Numbered from the stretch's first letter, positions 27,756-39,871 are shown. The stretch is DNA of 64,000 nt from Tetradesmus obliquus (GCA_030272155.1 CP126201.1:62001-126000), one strand, 5' to 3'. The notes: generated by a model not told the origin, from the sequence alone. Numbers and translations: made by a program.

Positions 27756-27951
27756 CGCTGCTGTGCGGCACTTTCAAGCAACCCATTCAAGTTGCCCACC
27801 TGGCAATTGCCTCCAGGATTGGCTGCAGGTCCTGCATCTGCAGGCAGCCCTGCTTGACAACGTAGCCGTGGCTCCAGTACTGCTCCGCTTCATCTGCTGT
27901 GAGCGGCCCAGCTGTGTATGGCCGGCGCCACTGATCCAGAATGCTTGGCAT
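23159..27951 (-). CDS. Phytanoyl-CoA dioxygenase (PhyH) family protein, 7 exons, 370 aa
   Basis: Fe(II)/2-oxoglutarate-dependent oxygenase family. Exons in transcript order: 27951-27800, 27532-27416, 26890-26800, 26277-26152, 25406-25288, 24178-24056, 23543-23159, all GT-AG and in phase. Metal ligands are visible: HxD in VPWHQDSAY (His147, Asp149) and the distal His242 in LLFNNLIPHR, followed by the family signature NRIRWSLDLRWQ. VTAWIPLLDVDAANGC is the conserved core strand. The C terminus carries a Gln/Asp/Ala-rich insert before the final WLAMKGSAAITNQ. The start MPSILDQW was chosen because LTADEAEQYWSHGY follows at the usual distance; an in-frame Met at 28035 would add 28 residues. The natural substrate cannot be read from sequence. 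Four junctions have echo copies, most strongly the acceptor of exon 5. Confidence 0.9.
24285..24720 (-). repeat. Three echoes of dioxygenase exon 6 acceptor edge with duplicated intron
   Basis: The start of exon 6 (peptide HVAMDEAAAAAELGLD, genuine 24178) recurs at about 24290-24312, 24405-24462 and 24568-24612. Intron sequence next to it (AAGATGCTTTGCTGGTGCTA type) is repeated at about 24378 and 24655, so the duplicated unit includes both exon edge and intron. Confidence 0.85.
24985..25165 (-). repeat. Echoes of dioxygenase exon 5 donor side
   Basis: CTGCATTGCGCAGCCTGAGC-type sequence from just inside intron 5 is tandemly repeated at about 24990 and 25034 and again next to the genuine donor near 25244. 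A further copy at about 25133-25160 reaches into exon sequence (ATGTGTTGCCGGATGCTGCC). Confidence 0.75.
25490..25965 (-). repeat. Four echoes of dioxygenase exon 5 acceptor edge
   Basis: The exon 5 start (acceptor CTGCAG then codons VTAWIPLLDVDA, genuine 25406) is repeated at about 25497-25545, 25619-25667, 25743-25792 and, more diverged (VTTWAPLLDVDAE), at 25916-25960. Period is about 121-125 bp for the first copies. Only the genuine copy continues into NGCMQLLRGGH. Confidence 0.9.
26340..26392 (-). repeat. Echo of dioxygenase exon 4 acceptor edge
   Basis: GTTCCAGCTGGGGTGGCCGC and the following bases repeat the exon 4 start (genuine 26245-26280), including an acceptor (ACACAG). A (CAG)n run separates the two. 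Confidence 0.85.
27151..27221 (-). repeat. Echo of dioxygenase exon 2 donor edge
   Basis: About 70 bp repeating 27394-27464 with a handful of differences, in intron 2. It contains the exon 2 end and its donor. Confidence 0.85.
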
Positions 27952-28962
27952 GGCTGGCAGCCTTGGAACGGTGTTGAGGTTTCTGCAGGCTTTGATGTTT
28001 TGCATGCATGGCAGACAGCAGAAAAGGTGTAGCACCTGTCAGGCAGCAGCAGAAGCAGCAGAGGAGTCGCACTGTACCACGGCATGCAGCAACGACCACA
28101 ACCTCACCCCTAACACATGCGTACCTGTTACACTCCAACGACTTCTTGACGTCGCTCCGGCCCAATGGCTGTTGGAGGCTCGGTCTAGTTGGTGTCGGAG
28201 TTTCGTGCCTCGTCAGCTGTTCCAACTAGTCATTCACAACGTCATGTTGCTTACTCTGATCATTGACAGAAAAATCTTGTAAAACTACTGACGTGCAGCA
28301 CTGAAACGACCATTGGGAAACATCACAATCAATTGCTAGGGTTCTGACATGCAGTATGCTGCCAACAACAGCTCCCTGTCTTGCCCATTAATGTTTGGTG
28401 AGTTGATTGACATTTGAATGTTGTTTAGGGGGTACAGCGGCAGTTGCACTGCACAATTTGCTCACCTCACCACCTGTAGAATCTGGCTAGCTGGGCCACA
28501 GCCTGTGGCCTGGCACTGCCTCAGGTGGAATTCAGGGTGACAAGGTTGTTGATGATTTGCAAGACCGTTGTTAAAATAACACAGCTTGTGTCCAGGTGGC
28601 AGATGCTAGAGCCAGCTGGAGCATTCACAGATGGCTCCCACTGAGACGTGGCCTGCAGCACCGTGTCTGAATTGCCAGGCTGCTTGAGCATCATGAAATG
28701 GTGCGCACCAGACAAGGTTTTCCACGTTTATATCTTAGTGCACGGCTGTGGTATTTTTTAATATGCCAGAGCTGCCTGCTGATCCACGGTCGCAGCAACA
28801 GAACGGTCAGTTTGTACTGTGTCTACTCAACTGCCTCAGCACGACAGCATATGCTGAATTACTGGTTAATCACCTGTAACCACACGCTTAAACCTACGGT
28901 TGTAGTTGTTGGTGATCGCACATGTTTCGACCGCTTAGCGAGACGTAGCCAGAGCAGCAACA
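27952..28962. promoter_or_regulatory. Divergent intergenic region between dioxygenase and ALG7
   Basis: About 1 kb between two divergent start codons, AT-richer than the genes. Promoters of both should lie here. No specific elements were identified and no other gene is visible. Confidence 0.45.
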
Positions 28963-31491
28963 ATGCCGTCTAGAGAAGCGCAGTTGTTCGTGCTGGCCAT
29001 AGCAGGGCTATCTGGACCAGCTTATTTCCTCTTTCAAATCCAAGATCAGAAGACGTTTAGGAGCATCCTGTTCTCGGCGCTGGTCAGCATAGGTCAGTAG
29101 CAAACAGCAACAAGAGCAGCAGGAGCAGCAATCATGGACAGCAGCAAGGCAGCCTCTTGGCACACCAGGACTCTGGTGAAGACAACTTGTAACTGAATAT
29201 CTGCGAACACGACACAGCAGTTCCAGCAGAGAGATAGATAGAGGGGTTACAGCTACAGCACAGGGGTTGCCTCAACACTGCAATGCAGACGTCCAGCAAC
29301 AGCTGCAGTGACGGTGGTGTCAAGAGGATGTCAAGCCGTATATAAGCCTGGTCACTGTACCTCCTGTGCAAATAGTAGTACTTTGACAGCAATAGCTACA
29401 GCAGCTTGCTGCTTGTTGTCATCGCACGCAATTGCCTGTTGCCAGAATGCTCCTGCCATCCAGCACGCCCCCGCTGCAGCGCCTTCTGTGTCCTCACACA
29501 CGTTGGCACGCACCACCTCCCCCACCCAACTCCTGCCGAACTCACCCTGCTTGACCTCACCCCTGCCCCCACCTCCCTGCCTTCCCTGCCCTGCAGCCGG
29601 CTTTGCTGCCACCAAGTGGCTGCTGCCAGTGGTGGCGCGCAAGACCCTGGCCCGCGGCATCTGCGGCAAGGACCTCAACAAGAAGGGCACCCCTGCAGGA
29701 GACACGCCCATCCCTGAGTCAGCAGGCCTGGCCCCTGCAGCAGTCTTCCTGCTGTGCATCATCTGCTTTGAGCTCATCCACTACTTTGACATCAACAGCC
29801 TGGTGTCCTGGGTCAGCAGCGGCTTCAGGTGAAGTCCAAGTGCCTTACATGTGCTTGCATTTGCCGCGCTTGCATTTCTTCCAGTTCTTGCATGCTTGCT
29901 TACCTTGCTTGATCACGGCTGATGTCTGCACACCAGCAGCACCCACAGCTGCTGCACACTAATATGCTTCCAGCACGTGGCCTTGTGTGGCTGCGTGGCA
30001 GTGCGCACGGCTGTTGTACGTCACATGCAACGTGCCTGTGCGCACCTTGTAACCTCTCTTCTTCTTCCTTTCTCTCTTCTTCTTCTGCTTCGGCTCCAGG
30101 GGGCAGCTGCAGCTGGAGCTGCTGCCCGACTCCTGGCTGGTGGACTACAACGCGGCCCTAGCAAGCATCGGCTTCATGGTGTTTCTAGGGTTTGCAGATG
30201 ACGTGCTGGACATCCCCTGGAGGGTGAAACTGGTGCTGCCGCTGTTTGCTGCACTGCCGCTGCTGGTGGCATACTCTGGCGGCACGGGTGTGGCTGTGCC
30301 TAAGCCGCTGCAGGCAGCAATAGGCCTGCCAAGTTTCCTGGAGCTTGGCCTACTGTATAAGGCCTACATGGTGCTGCTTACCATTTTCTGCACCAACTCA
30401 ATCAATATCTTGGCTGGTGTGAATGGTCTAGAGGCAGGCCAGACCTTCATCGTGGCGTGCGCCATGCTGCTGCACAACCTGATGCAGCTTGCAGGACACG
30501 CCGGCAGCGTGCCGGAGGTGCGGGACGCACACCTGTTCAGCGTGTACCTTTCGCTGCCGCTAGCAGCCACCACGCTGGGCCTGCTGGTGTTCAACTGGTA
30601 CCCCAGCGCGGTGTTTGTGGGCGACACCTTCACCTACTTTGCGGGCATGACAATTGCGGTGGCGGGCATACTGGGCCACTTCAGCGAGACGCTGCTGCTG
30701 TTCCTCATTCCACAGGTGCGTGGGGACGGTGGCGGTGGTGGTGGTGGTGGTGACGGCAGTACACATAGAGGGTGTGCGCTATGTCAGGCTGTGTTTGTGT
30801 TGCATTGCTGCTGCTGATCCTCATACCACAGGTGCGTGGGGGTGGTGGGTGGTAGTGCTGCTGCTGCTGGTGGAGGTGGTCGTGGCAGTGCACACAGAGG
30901 ATGCGTACGAGCTTACATGCCATATGCAAACTCTCTGTCAACAGAGGGAGTGTGCCATATCAGGCTATGTTTGTGTTGCATTGCTGCACGGTTGTGGTGC
31001 CAGCAGCTTGTCTTATGCCATGCCTGCCTCATATAGGACAGCCTTGCACTGGCAGCGCAGCACACGCCTGCACTGTGCACATCTGCGTGAACTGCTGATG
31101 CTATGCAGCAACCTGCCACGCAAACAGCAGCTGGTAGCTGCGCAGCTGCAACCCTGCCCTCCATCTTCCCTTCGCGCAAGCAACCACTGCAACTGCTGCT
31201 GGGCTCCATGCCGCATCCCAAACGGCCCCGCAGGTGTTCAACTTCCTGTACAGTGTGCCGCAGCTCTTCGGCCTGGTCTTCTGCCCGCGCCACCGGCTGC
31301 CGGTGTTTGACCCGGCCACCGGCCTGCTGCGGCCCAAAGACGCGCCCGACTGGAACCTGGTCAACCTCACGCTGCAGCTGTTTGGGCCCTGCAGCGAGAA
31401 CGCGCTGTGTGTGCGCATCCTGGTGATGCAGGGCGCGTGCTGCGCGCTGGGCTTTGGGCTGCGCTGGGCGCTGGCGGGCATCTACAAGTGA
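28963..31491 (+). CDS. ALG7: UDP-GlcNAc:dolichyl-phosphate GlcNAc-1-phosphotransferase (ALG7/DPAGT1), 4 exons, 411 aa
   Basis: Multipass ER-membrane enzyme that transfers GlcNAc-1-phosphate from UDP-GlcNAc to dolichyl phosphate, the first step of N-glycan precursor assembly and the target of tunicamycin. Exons 28963-29092, 29597-29828, 30100-30715 and 31234-31491 join in phase with GT-AG introns. Length matches the family. Diagnostic motifs: [19 protein letters not shown] (early cytosolic loop), [12 protein letters not shown] with the Asp pair at 154-155, [30 protein letters not shown], and [20 protein letters not shown] continuing to PCPRHR-like [11 protein letters not shown]. Around ten hydrophobic segments are evident. 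Start [15 protein letters not shown] gives the expected first helix. Intron 3 holds a duplicated copy of the exon 3 end. Confidence 0.95.
30805..30860 (+). repeat. Echo of ALG7 exon 3 donor edge
   Basis: CTGCTGCTGATCCTCATACC-ACAG-GTGCGTGGGG repeats the genuine junction at about 30693-30725 with few changes. GGT-rich intron sequence and a TGTTTGTGTTGCATTGCTGC segment are also repeated (about 30790 and 30968), giving a tandem intron unit. Confidence 0.8.
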
Positions 31492-32551
31492 TGGCAGCAG
31501 CTGCATTGCGGGTGGTTATAGTTGTAGTTACTGCAGCAGGTGTGGCGGGCCAGTGTGCTGGCAGTTCAACTGTCGACTGGCAGGCATCTGCAAGTGAGGC
31601 GGCTGCGGCCAGCTGGGCTGTGGTTCTTGTATTTGCAGCAGTTGTAGCAGGTGTGCTGGGTCGGTGTGCTGGCAGTTTGTCACACAGTTGCACATCATGG
31701 CATGGAGCTGGCCTATGTGCCCCGGCATAAGTTTCATGGAGGCCTCTGTGCTGGCACGGAGCAGCACATGCTGCTGTGTGTTTGTCAAGGAGAATATCCC
31801 TGACAGCAGCATCATTGGTGTGTTCCAGGATGATACTGGCATCCAACGCGTCTTGTGTGCATGATGCCGTAGCCTAAAGGCGTCATGTCCCAGCATGTGG
31901 CTGCTGCCGTTCTGTCTCGGGGTAATTTACTGTGCGCCATGCGCCGAACAATGAGGTTAAACAGCCGTATGGAGTTCAGCTGGATGTTGCACAGCGCTCC
32001 TTGCAATTGCACCACTTGACTGCTGCAGCTGCTTGCCAGGCAGGCTAGGTACACTTGGCATTGGCAAGGCTGCATCCTGCGTATGGATATGGCTGGTGGT
32101 CGTGCCCAGCTACAACCAACACTGTAACAAGATAATGCGTAACGTGTCTGTAGCAGCGCCGCTACGGTGTGTGATCACATGTTCGGGCATCTTGGTCAGA
32201 TGGGCAGTACCAGTACTGCATTCTAGAACTTGTGACTGCACAACGTGCCGGCTCCCACTGCTGATCCATCATCAAGTGTTCGTTTGGTGTGCTGATTGTA
32301 CCGCCACGTTGGTGCATGAGATGTTGATGGATGTCAACGGCCTTATCGAATCCTGGTGCGGTTCACATGACAGCATTGGCTCATAGGTCTGGTGTGCCGA
32401 AGGATGGCCTGATGAACAGAATAACACATGAAACTATGAGATCTAGCAACAGCAAGCCTGCACACTGAACTATGTGTCGACAACAGCTCAGTCCCGTGAG
32501 CATAGTGTAGGACAGTCCATAGCAGCTCGTAGTGTTTCGATACACCATGAA
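31492..32551. other. Region between ALG7 and the Gln-rich gene
   Basis: No gene recognised. Just after the ALG7 stop, a weak copy of its end (GGCAGGCATCTGCAAGTGAG near 31581) and a repeated GCAGCAGGTGTGG-type motif suggest further local duplication. The rest is AT-richer and probably contains the next gene's promoter. Confidence 0.45.
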
Positions 32552-33510
32552 ATGACCCTTCAAATCGCTTTGGCTCAACCTGAGGGCCTCTCGCCTTTAG
32601 CTGAGGCTTCCGTGCATATTTCCGTCAAGAGCAGCAAGCCGTGCAAAGATATGGGCTCTCCGAGAACCAAAGATGCCACATCTGGTGAGTTTGTTGCTGC
32701 AAGCTGCCGCTGCTCGCCAGTTCATTACTTACCTGCCACCAGAACTGCTGCTGGTGGGCGGTGTGCTGTCATAGGTAGCCGTTGACAAGCTGCAGACGCC
32801 GTTTGCGTGCATTCATAAGAAAATAAATATGATGTTGCTGCTATGCTGTCTGCAGGTGATCTTGCGGCTCGCTCCCCTGGTGCAGTACCTGACAGCGCTA
32901 GCCTGCTGTACACCGGCAATGGCAGCACACAGCAGCAGCAGCAGCAGCTGCAGGACCGGGAGCAGCAGCATGCAGCAAGCACAAACAAGCTTGACCACCA
33001 AAGCAAAGGGCCCTTTGCAGCCGCAGCCATGCAGCAGCAGACGGTAGACTCGCTGCACCACAACGGCAACGGCGCAGCAGGCCCTGGCCAGCACCCGCAG
33101 CTCATGCCGTCTGCAGACTTTGCGCTGTTTGCGCAGCTGCACCTGCACAACCCGGCTCCTGCCAGCAAGCAGCTGCAGCAGCAGCACAGCGGCCCGCCGC
33201 AGCACCCCGTGATAGAATCCTTCCCTAGCTTCAGCACCCACCGCAGCGCTGGCGGCCTGCAGCACGAGCTGCTGCAGCAAGCCGCAGACGACGCGGCCGC
33301 AGCGTTTGAGGCAGCAGCAGTGCCAGATGGCCAGGATTCGCCTGATACACCAGAGCTGGCTGGCGCTGCAGCAGCAGCAGCAGCAGGGGGAGCGGCAGCA
33401 GGTGCAGGCGCATCTTCTGTGCAGCAGGTGCAGCAGCCGGCGTCCAGTGAAGGGTCTCCTGCCAGCAGCAGCGATGCAGCGCTGCTGCTGTCCAGCTCAG
33501 GCTCGCCTCT

Positions 33511-33584
<74 letters not shown>

Positions 33585-34419
33585 GTGCACGCAAAGTGTC
33601 GCTGCTGTCGCAGCAGATAGCGTGTGCGCGCAGCAGAGCATCAGCAGATGAGGCGGCGTATGGCGCTGCGGGCAGTGAGCGGGGCGTGGGCAGCACCCAC
33701 CACCACGCCAGCGAGTTCTGGCGCTACATACAGGTGCGGCGCAGCAGGAGGCCGTGCAGCACTATTTAGGGTGATGTAACAACTAGCTAAGTATTAAAAT
33801 TCCTGATCACACGAAGACCGTGGAATCCTGTGGTAAAGTAGAAGGCAGCGCGCCAGAGAGTCAATGCCGCGGCTGTGGTGAAGCGTGGTGTGTGCACATC
33901 TCTCGTGTGATGATTGCAGATCGCCATCAGCGGTGCCACAGCCGATTGCTTGTCAACTGTTAGAGCATGCACAATCAAGTGGTGCTGCTGACAGCATGTG
34001 CTCTGCTGCAAACATGTCTGGTGCTCATGCACAAATTGCAGCTGTGTGGGCTGTGTGGGCTCAGCTGACCGCACTGGACCTGGTTGCTTACATGCCCTGC
34101 TGCTTGTCTTGCTGCTGCTTGTGTTCATGCTCTGCAGGAGCAGCGTGCTAAGGAGGCAGCTGCCCGTGATGCAGCTTTGGCTAGGCCTGGCAAAAAGAAG
34201 CAGCAGCAGCAGCAGCAGCAATCGCAGCAGCAGCAGCAGCAGCACTTACAGCAGCGGCAGCCTGCTGTGGTTGTGCAAGTGGAGGAGGCCTCTCCCCTCC
34301 ACAAGGGCTGGGGCAGCAGCGCCTGGCAGCAGCACCAGCACAAGCAGCACAAAACACAGCAGCAGCAGCAGCAGCAGCAGCAGCTTTTGTTGGAAGCAGC
34401 GCGGCAGCAAGAAAAACAG

Positions 34420-34456
<37 letters not shown>

Positions 34457-34872
34457 AGCAAGAGCAGGAGCAGGAGCAGGAGCAGCAGTCGCGGCAGCAG
34501 TTGCCGCCGCTGCCGCCGCGCATGTCTTCCTCCCTGCCCTCAAACTCCAGCAAGCAGAACCTGCTGCAGCAGCAGTATGCACTGCAGCAACAGCAGCAGC
34601 AGGATGGCCAGCAGCAGGAACAGCAGCCAGGGCAGCATGAGCAGTCACAACTGCAGCAGCAACAGCAGCAGCAGCAGCAGCAGCAGGCGCAGGGGCAGCA
34701 AGTCACGCAGCAGTGGCAGCCACAGCAGCCGCACCTACAGCAGCAGCATCTGCTGCTAGCCAATGGCCATGCAGCACAGGCAGCACAACAGCCACCTCTA
34801 CGGCCACACACTGCTGCACAGCCAGGCTCAGCTGCAGCCGCAGCCGCAACTCCTAACACTGCTGCTGCTGGG

Positions 34873-34910
<38 letters not shown>

Positions 34911-35182
34911 GTTCAGCCCAGATCTGCTGGATGGTCGGCTGGGCAGCCAGGAGGGTGGCGTGGGCTGGGCGCACCACTACATCAGCGGCTGCGCAGGGGC
35001 CACAGCCACAGCCACACCTCAGCGCCCATCATCAGCAGCAGGTGGCACAGCAGGGGGTGCTGCTGCAGACGCCAGCAGCAGCAGCCAGGGCCAGGGCGGG
35101 GCGCTGCTGCTGCAGAGTGAGCCCTCAGTGGTGCTGTCAGCGCAGGGCAGTGGCGCTGACCTGTCGGCCATGCTGCAGGCCG

Positions 35183-35214
<32 letters not shown>

Positions 35215-36825
35215 CAGGGGATGTCGAATCAAGTGTTGCATGGCCCTGAGCTGGCGCTGCCTGGCTGGGGCCTGCCTGACTACAGCCTGCACTTCAGCAG
35301 CAGCGCCTATGCCGGCTGGCCAGCAGCAGCAGGAGGCGCTGCTGCTGCTGCTCAGTTACAGCCTGCTGGTGCCGGCCTAGGCAGTGCTGACTATACAAAT
35401 GACTATGGGCTGGGACTGCCGTATTACTCGCTGGACCAGCTGCCGGGTGATGCCAGCAAGCTGAGTGAGGTGCTGGCAGCAGCAGCAGCGCTGGGCACGC
35501 CGCCGCTGCCGCCGCGCGGCTCGCGCTTTGACGACATGGACAGCGTCTCCGGCAGCGCAGCAGCAGCAGCGCCTTTGCTAGGCAGTAGTGCACCAACCCG
35601 GCAGCAGCAGCATCGCATAGGGCGGCATCACGAGCGGCAGATAGTGCTGACACGTGGCGCTGGCAGCAGCAGCAGCAGCAGTGGGCGGCTGGCTCCCGCG
35701 TGGTCGCTGGGGCAGCTGGCTGCAGCAGGCGGCAGCAGCAGCGATGGCGGCGCGCCTGATGCTGCTGCTGCTGCTGTTGTTGCTGAGCACCTGGATGGCC
35801 TGCTGGGTGGGCTGAGCCTGCTGGGGGAGCGGGCCCCAGGGGATGTGGGCCAGGAGCTGGCTGTGGCGCACAGCGTGCACCAGGTGGGTGGTTGAAACTC
35901 AACTGTCACATAAATAAGCTCTTTTTGTAAGCCTGGTGATGTGGGCCAGGAGCTGGCAGTGGCGCACAGCGTGCACCAGGTGGGTGGGCGGGTTGCAAAA
36001 GGTGCTTGAAATGCGGCTGAGTGGTTGGGTGGGTGGCGTGGTGCAGTAGCCTGCTGTGATGCCTGCCAGCTGAGCGTGCTTGGGGCGCCTGATGTACAGA
36101 AGCTGCTGCTTGCATGCACAGGGCCACTGATCATGCAGGCGCAGTTGGTTTTGGCAAGTGTCTGCAGATGAAAGAGGTTCAAGTCCGAATTCGTTGAGCA
36201 CATGTTAAGCCAGCGGCATTTCAGCTGTACCCCAGGCTCCTAGGTTGACAGTGTGCTGCTGCCTGTGCCACACCTACCGCCTGCCCCCGCAGGTCATGTA
36301 CAACCACGCAGCGCGCTACATGCACCCCGCCCTGCCAGGCCCAGGCGGCCTGCACTTCACCGGCAGCAGCAGCAGCAGGCTGGCCAGTAGCCGCAACACG
36401 AGCAGCGACAGCCTGAGGCAGGCCCTGCGGCGGGGCAGCAACCCACTGGCCCTCAGCTTGCAGGCAACTGGCGTAGCACAGTTTTCAAATTGGGTCACTT
36501 CTAGTGCAGGCTGGCTGGCCCGCTCAGCCACAGCAGCACTGCGGCATGTGGCCAGCAGCAGCAGCATGGCGGCTGGCAGCGCAGGCGGCGTGCCGTGCAG
36601 GCTGACAACGCCGGAGGAGCAGCAGCAGCAGCAGGCGCGGCTGCTGGCAGCGAGGCGCGCAGCTGCTGCTGGCAGCAGCAGGGGCGGCGCTGCGCGGGGC
36701 GGGCAGGTCACTGGCTCACTCTGGCAGTGCAACAGGAGCACGTCGGGCACTGCCGCTGCTGCTGCTGCTGGCGGCGGCAGCAGCGCTGCTCCAACTGCTG
36801 CTGGCGCTGGCAGAGGTCGCGGCAG

Positions 36826-36867
<42 letters not shown>

Positions 36868-37057
36868 GGTCAGGACCAATGTTGGTGGTGCTGGCAATGG
36901 TGGCGGCAATGCTGGCCGTGGCCGGGGCGGCCAGGTTGGTGCTGTGCTGGCAGGCGCAGGCGGCGTGCAGCCTGGCAGGGTGGGGGCTGGGCGGGGCCAG
37001 GCGGGGCAGCAGCAGCAGCCGGTGGCTCTGGGCAAGGCGGTGCGGCGGTGGCGCTGA
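32552..37057 (+). CDS. Gln-rich protein of unknown function, 4 exons, 1173 aa
   Basis: Exons 32552-32684, 32856-33733, 34138-35883 and 36293-37057 join in phase. I recognise no known domain. The protein is dominated by Gln, Ala, Ser and Gly runs, including about 24 consecutive Gln (33512-33583), several shorter Gln runs in exon 3 and Ala runs in exons 3 and 4. Non-repetitive islands that may be functional are SEFWRYIQEQRAKEAAARDA across the exon 2/3 junction (charged, possibly helical), VMYNHAARYMHPALPG at the start of exon 4, and a Gly/Arg-rich tail (AGNGGGNAGRGRGGQ) resembling RNA-binding RGG segments. A nuclear or RNA-associated role is only a guess from composition. An in-frame Met at 32474 is an alternative start. 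Confidence 0.75.
33512..33583 (+). repeat. (CAG)24 run encoding polyglutamine
   Basis: Pure CAG array, about 72 bp, in exon 2 of the Gln-rich gene and in frame as Gln. Confidence 0.95.
35930..35995 (+). repeat. Echo of Gln-rich gene exon 3 donor edge
   Basis: GATGTGGGCCAGGAGCTGGC onward through the CAG|GTGGGTGG donor repeats 35842-35893, about 95 bp downstream, in intron 3. Confidence 0.9.
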
Positions 37058-37244
37058 CCCTGTTACGTGTGTGGTGTGTCAATGGGTGTTGATGTTCCTA
37101 TGTGTCGCACACATCATCTGTCTTTGTGTGCTACTGCTGCTTGCGCTTGCACGCGCGACAGAAGCGGCAACACATGTGCACACCATGTACTGTGCGCTGC
37201 GCAGCTGCAGAGTATTTGCAGCCAGGTTAGTGCTGCTTTGTTGC

Positions 37245-37372
37245 AAACTGTCAGTGGGTGGGCGTGGCAGGCGGGGCGCAGCAGCAGCAGCAGCAGCAGC
37301 CGGTGGCGCTTGGCAAGGCGGTGCAGCGGTGGCGCTGACGCTGTTACATGTGTGGTGTGTCAATGGTTGCTG
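37245..37372 (+). repeat. Duplicate of the Gln-rich gene 3' end
   Basis: About 100 bp after the stop, sequence repeats 36990-37080, including the last codons, the TGA and the following GTGTGGTGTGTCAATGG. It lies downstream of the real stop and is not translated with the gene. Confidence 0.8.
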
Positions 37373-39871
37373 ATGGCGCATTGCGTGCTGTTGACGTCTG
37401 CAAGGCGCATGAGAATACAGACCTTCATTCCTGGGCGCATCACACCCCCCCCCCCCCCTGTGGATGCGGGTGGCGTTGCTTGGAGTAGATGGTGTGTTAA
37501 CAGTCATGTTTGTTGTGCACTACTTCTGTTCTTGTGCATGCACGTAACACAAGAGCAGCAAGCATTGTCAGCAACAGCAACAATGTGCGTCTGTGCAGTA
37601 GCTGCAGTTAAGTTCATGTTGCTGTGTTGAGCAATGCCAGCTTTTCCTGGTTCGTGGCAGCCCGCACGTCCTCCCTGGAACGGCTGCGGCACTGCTTGGC
37701 ACACATCATGTGCTGCACTGTTTGGCACACATCATGTGCTGCACTGTTTGGCACACATCATGTGCTGCACTGTTTGGCACACATCATGTGCTGCACTGTT
37801 TGGCACACATCATGTGCTGCACTGTTTGGCACACATCATGTGCTGCACTGTTTGGCACACATCATGTGCTGCACTGCTTGGCACACATCATGTGCTGCAT
37901 GATGCTTAGCGCATGGCTCGTTCTTGTTGTCACCCCCTTGACACTATCTAGCAGGACATTGTGCACAACTCTAGTCTGCTGGCTCAGCAGCCAGCTGGTG
38001 CTGTCAGCTGGGCTCGCCTGGTTTGCAGGCTGGAAGGGTAGCCGTGAATGCGCAGTAGCACCAGCAGCTGAAGGGGCAGGGCAGCAGCTGGCTGTGTGTG
38101 GTGCATCTGTGGCTGCTGTTGATGTTTTGGAGCTCAGGGTTGTCTGGCCTGTGCCGGAAGCACGGAAGCACTGACAGCAGCAGCTGTTGGTAACGCAGCA
38201 GTTTACCATCATTGGCGGCCATCTGACGCCTGTTACTGCCGTGCAGAAATCTTGGTATATGCAGTGCTGGTTTGGTAGAGCCTTATTGGACAGTAGGCGG
38301 ATTTGGTGGAGCCTTGTTGGTTGTGCGTGTAGTGGGGCGCACAGCTCTGCACCAGTGTGCATGGCTGTTGTGCGTGTTGAACTTTCTGGCAGTTGCGCAA
38401 GGAGTGTCCCTCAGACACAGCCTCTGCTGATTGACGGTTGCAGCCGCGCTGGGCGCAGTGGATGGAAGCAGCGGTGAAGATTGTGAACATCGGTCTTCAG
38501 CCGTTTCTGAATATGCATGTTGACCTGCACGACCTGTGTTTGGCTGAGTAGCAGCAGTTGGTGCCAGGGCATTCGTGTCGCTGGATGTACAGTTTTGTGG
38601 TTGACGGCATCAGGCCTCTCAAGTAGTGACCTGTGCTTGTTGTTGCTGCACCAGGGGAGCGTGTTTGGCCCTTGATGTCCGGATGTTTGCTTGCGCGTGG
38701 TTGTTTTTTGCTGCTGCCTTTCTAGCCAGGCGCTTGCATGCTGGCCAGGTGGTGGACAAGGAGTGCCCAGCACAGCAACTTAATCGTGCGTTGTGTACTC
38801 CTGTATTGCAGCACGCGCGCGCTTGCTGCTCGTAGTGCATGTTTTGTGGCAGGCTTGAGCATGCATCCATGCTGTGGACGTGCTGCCTTGGTGTTCAGAA
38901 TGAACTTGAATGTGCGGGTATCGTGGCAGCAGACCATCACGGTGTCAGTTCAAAATTCAGTGCCAGGCGCACCTGCATCTCAGCATCCAACAGGTGTGGC
39001 GGCGTGTGCTGCTGGTTGAGGTATGCTGTGATAGGTTAGTCATGGCTCGCGGCATGCTGTGCATCTGGCGTTGGTCATCAACAGCATGATGCTGTCACAG
39101 GCTGTGCTCACTGGCAGGTTGACAGGCCTGGTTTTGCATGGCTGATTGCACTGCAAAAGCACTGTCGTGGTGTGCGCTTGACCATATGTTGGAGAGCCCA
39201 CCTTTCAAGCTGCTGCTGTGGGCAGTTGCCTTGGCAAGAGTGATAGTTGGCTTGTCCATTTTTAGTGCTGCGTTGGTGCAATGCTGCAGCTTGGTTCAGT
39301 CACTGAGTGTTATTGTTGAAGGTCAGCCACCTTCATAGCAACATATCACGTACAGCATCTGCTGGTACATTGGGTAGCCTTCGTCTGCTATAAGCTTTTG
39401 CCGCTGATCTGCCTTGCCTGTTCCTGCTTCTGTCACGGATTCATTGCGCAGCTACGCTGGCAGCAGCAGCAGCAGCAGAGTGTGCACGGCCATGGCACAC
39501 GAGTATCTACTAAGAAGGAATCATGAGCTCATAAACCAACGAACTGCAATTTCACGCACCAAATGTAGGGCACGGACTGTGCATGTGCGAAGTGCGGCCT
39601 TGCAGACAGCAAGCGAGGCACCTGCGGACGTTTTTTTATTGAGCGAGGGTGGCACACACTTTATTGGTCCAATAAAGGTCTCAATAATAGAAGGTAGGGC
39701 TGTTGCGGAGTTGCAGGCACAACCATCCAACTAGTGTCATCGTCAGCAGCGGGGCCAGAAGCACGCCGTTCAGTTCTACATGCAGACGCCCATTGGCCAT
39801 CACTTGAGGCCCTATACGCAGATTAAGTTTGTTTCTATCAAAAAACGTGCCTGCATGGCAGAACTGGGGTT
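37373..39871. other. Gene-poor region containing a 26-bp tandem array
   Basis: No recognisable gene. The left part holds the 26-bp array (37691-37902). The rest has scattered short open frames without domains, for example a 106-codon frame at 39414-39734 with no supporting features. Confidence 0.45.
37691..37902 (+). repeat. 26-bp tandem array, 8 units
   Basis: Nearly identical units of TTGGCACACATCATGTGCTG plus CACTGT, containing the palindromic GCACACATCATGTGC core. The unit length is not a multiple of three and there are no spacers. Confidence 0.95.

Noticed and set aside
34125..34859. Long antisense frame rich in Cys
   Set aside because: Antisense shadow of CAG-encoded Gln runs in the Gln-rich gene.
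37691..37902. CRISPR array
   Set aside because: Units abut without spacers, and the window is clearly eukaryotic.
39414..39734. 106-codon open frame as an independent gene or first exon of the SET gene
   Set aside because: No domain, no donor in phase with the SET exons, and the SET model already has a suitable start.
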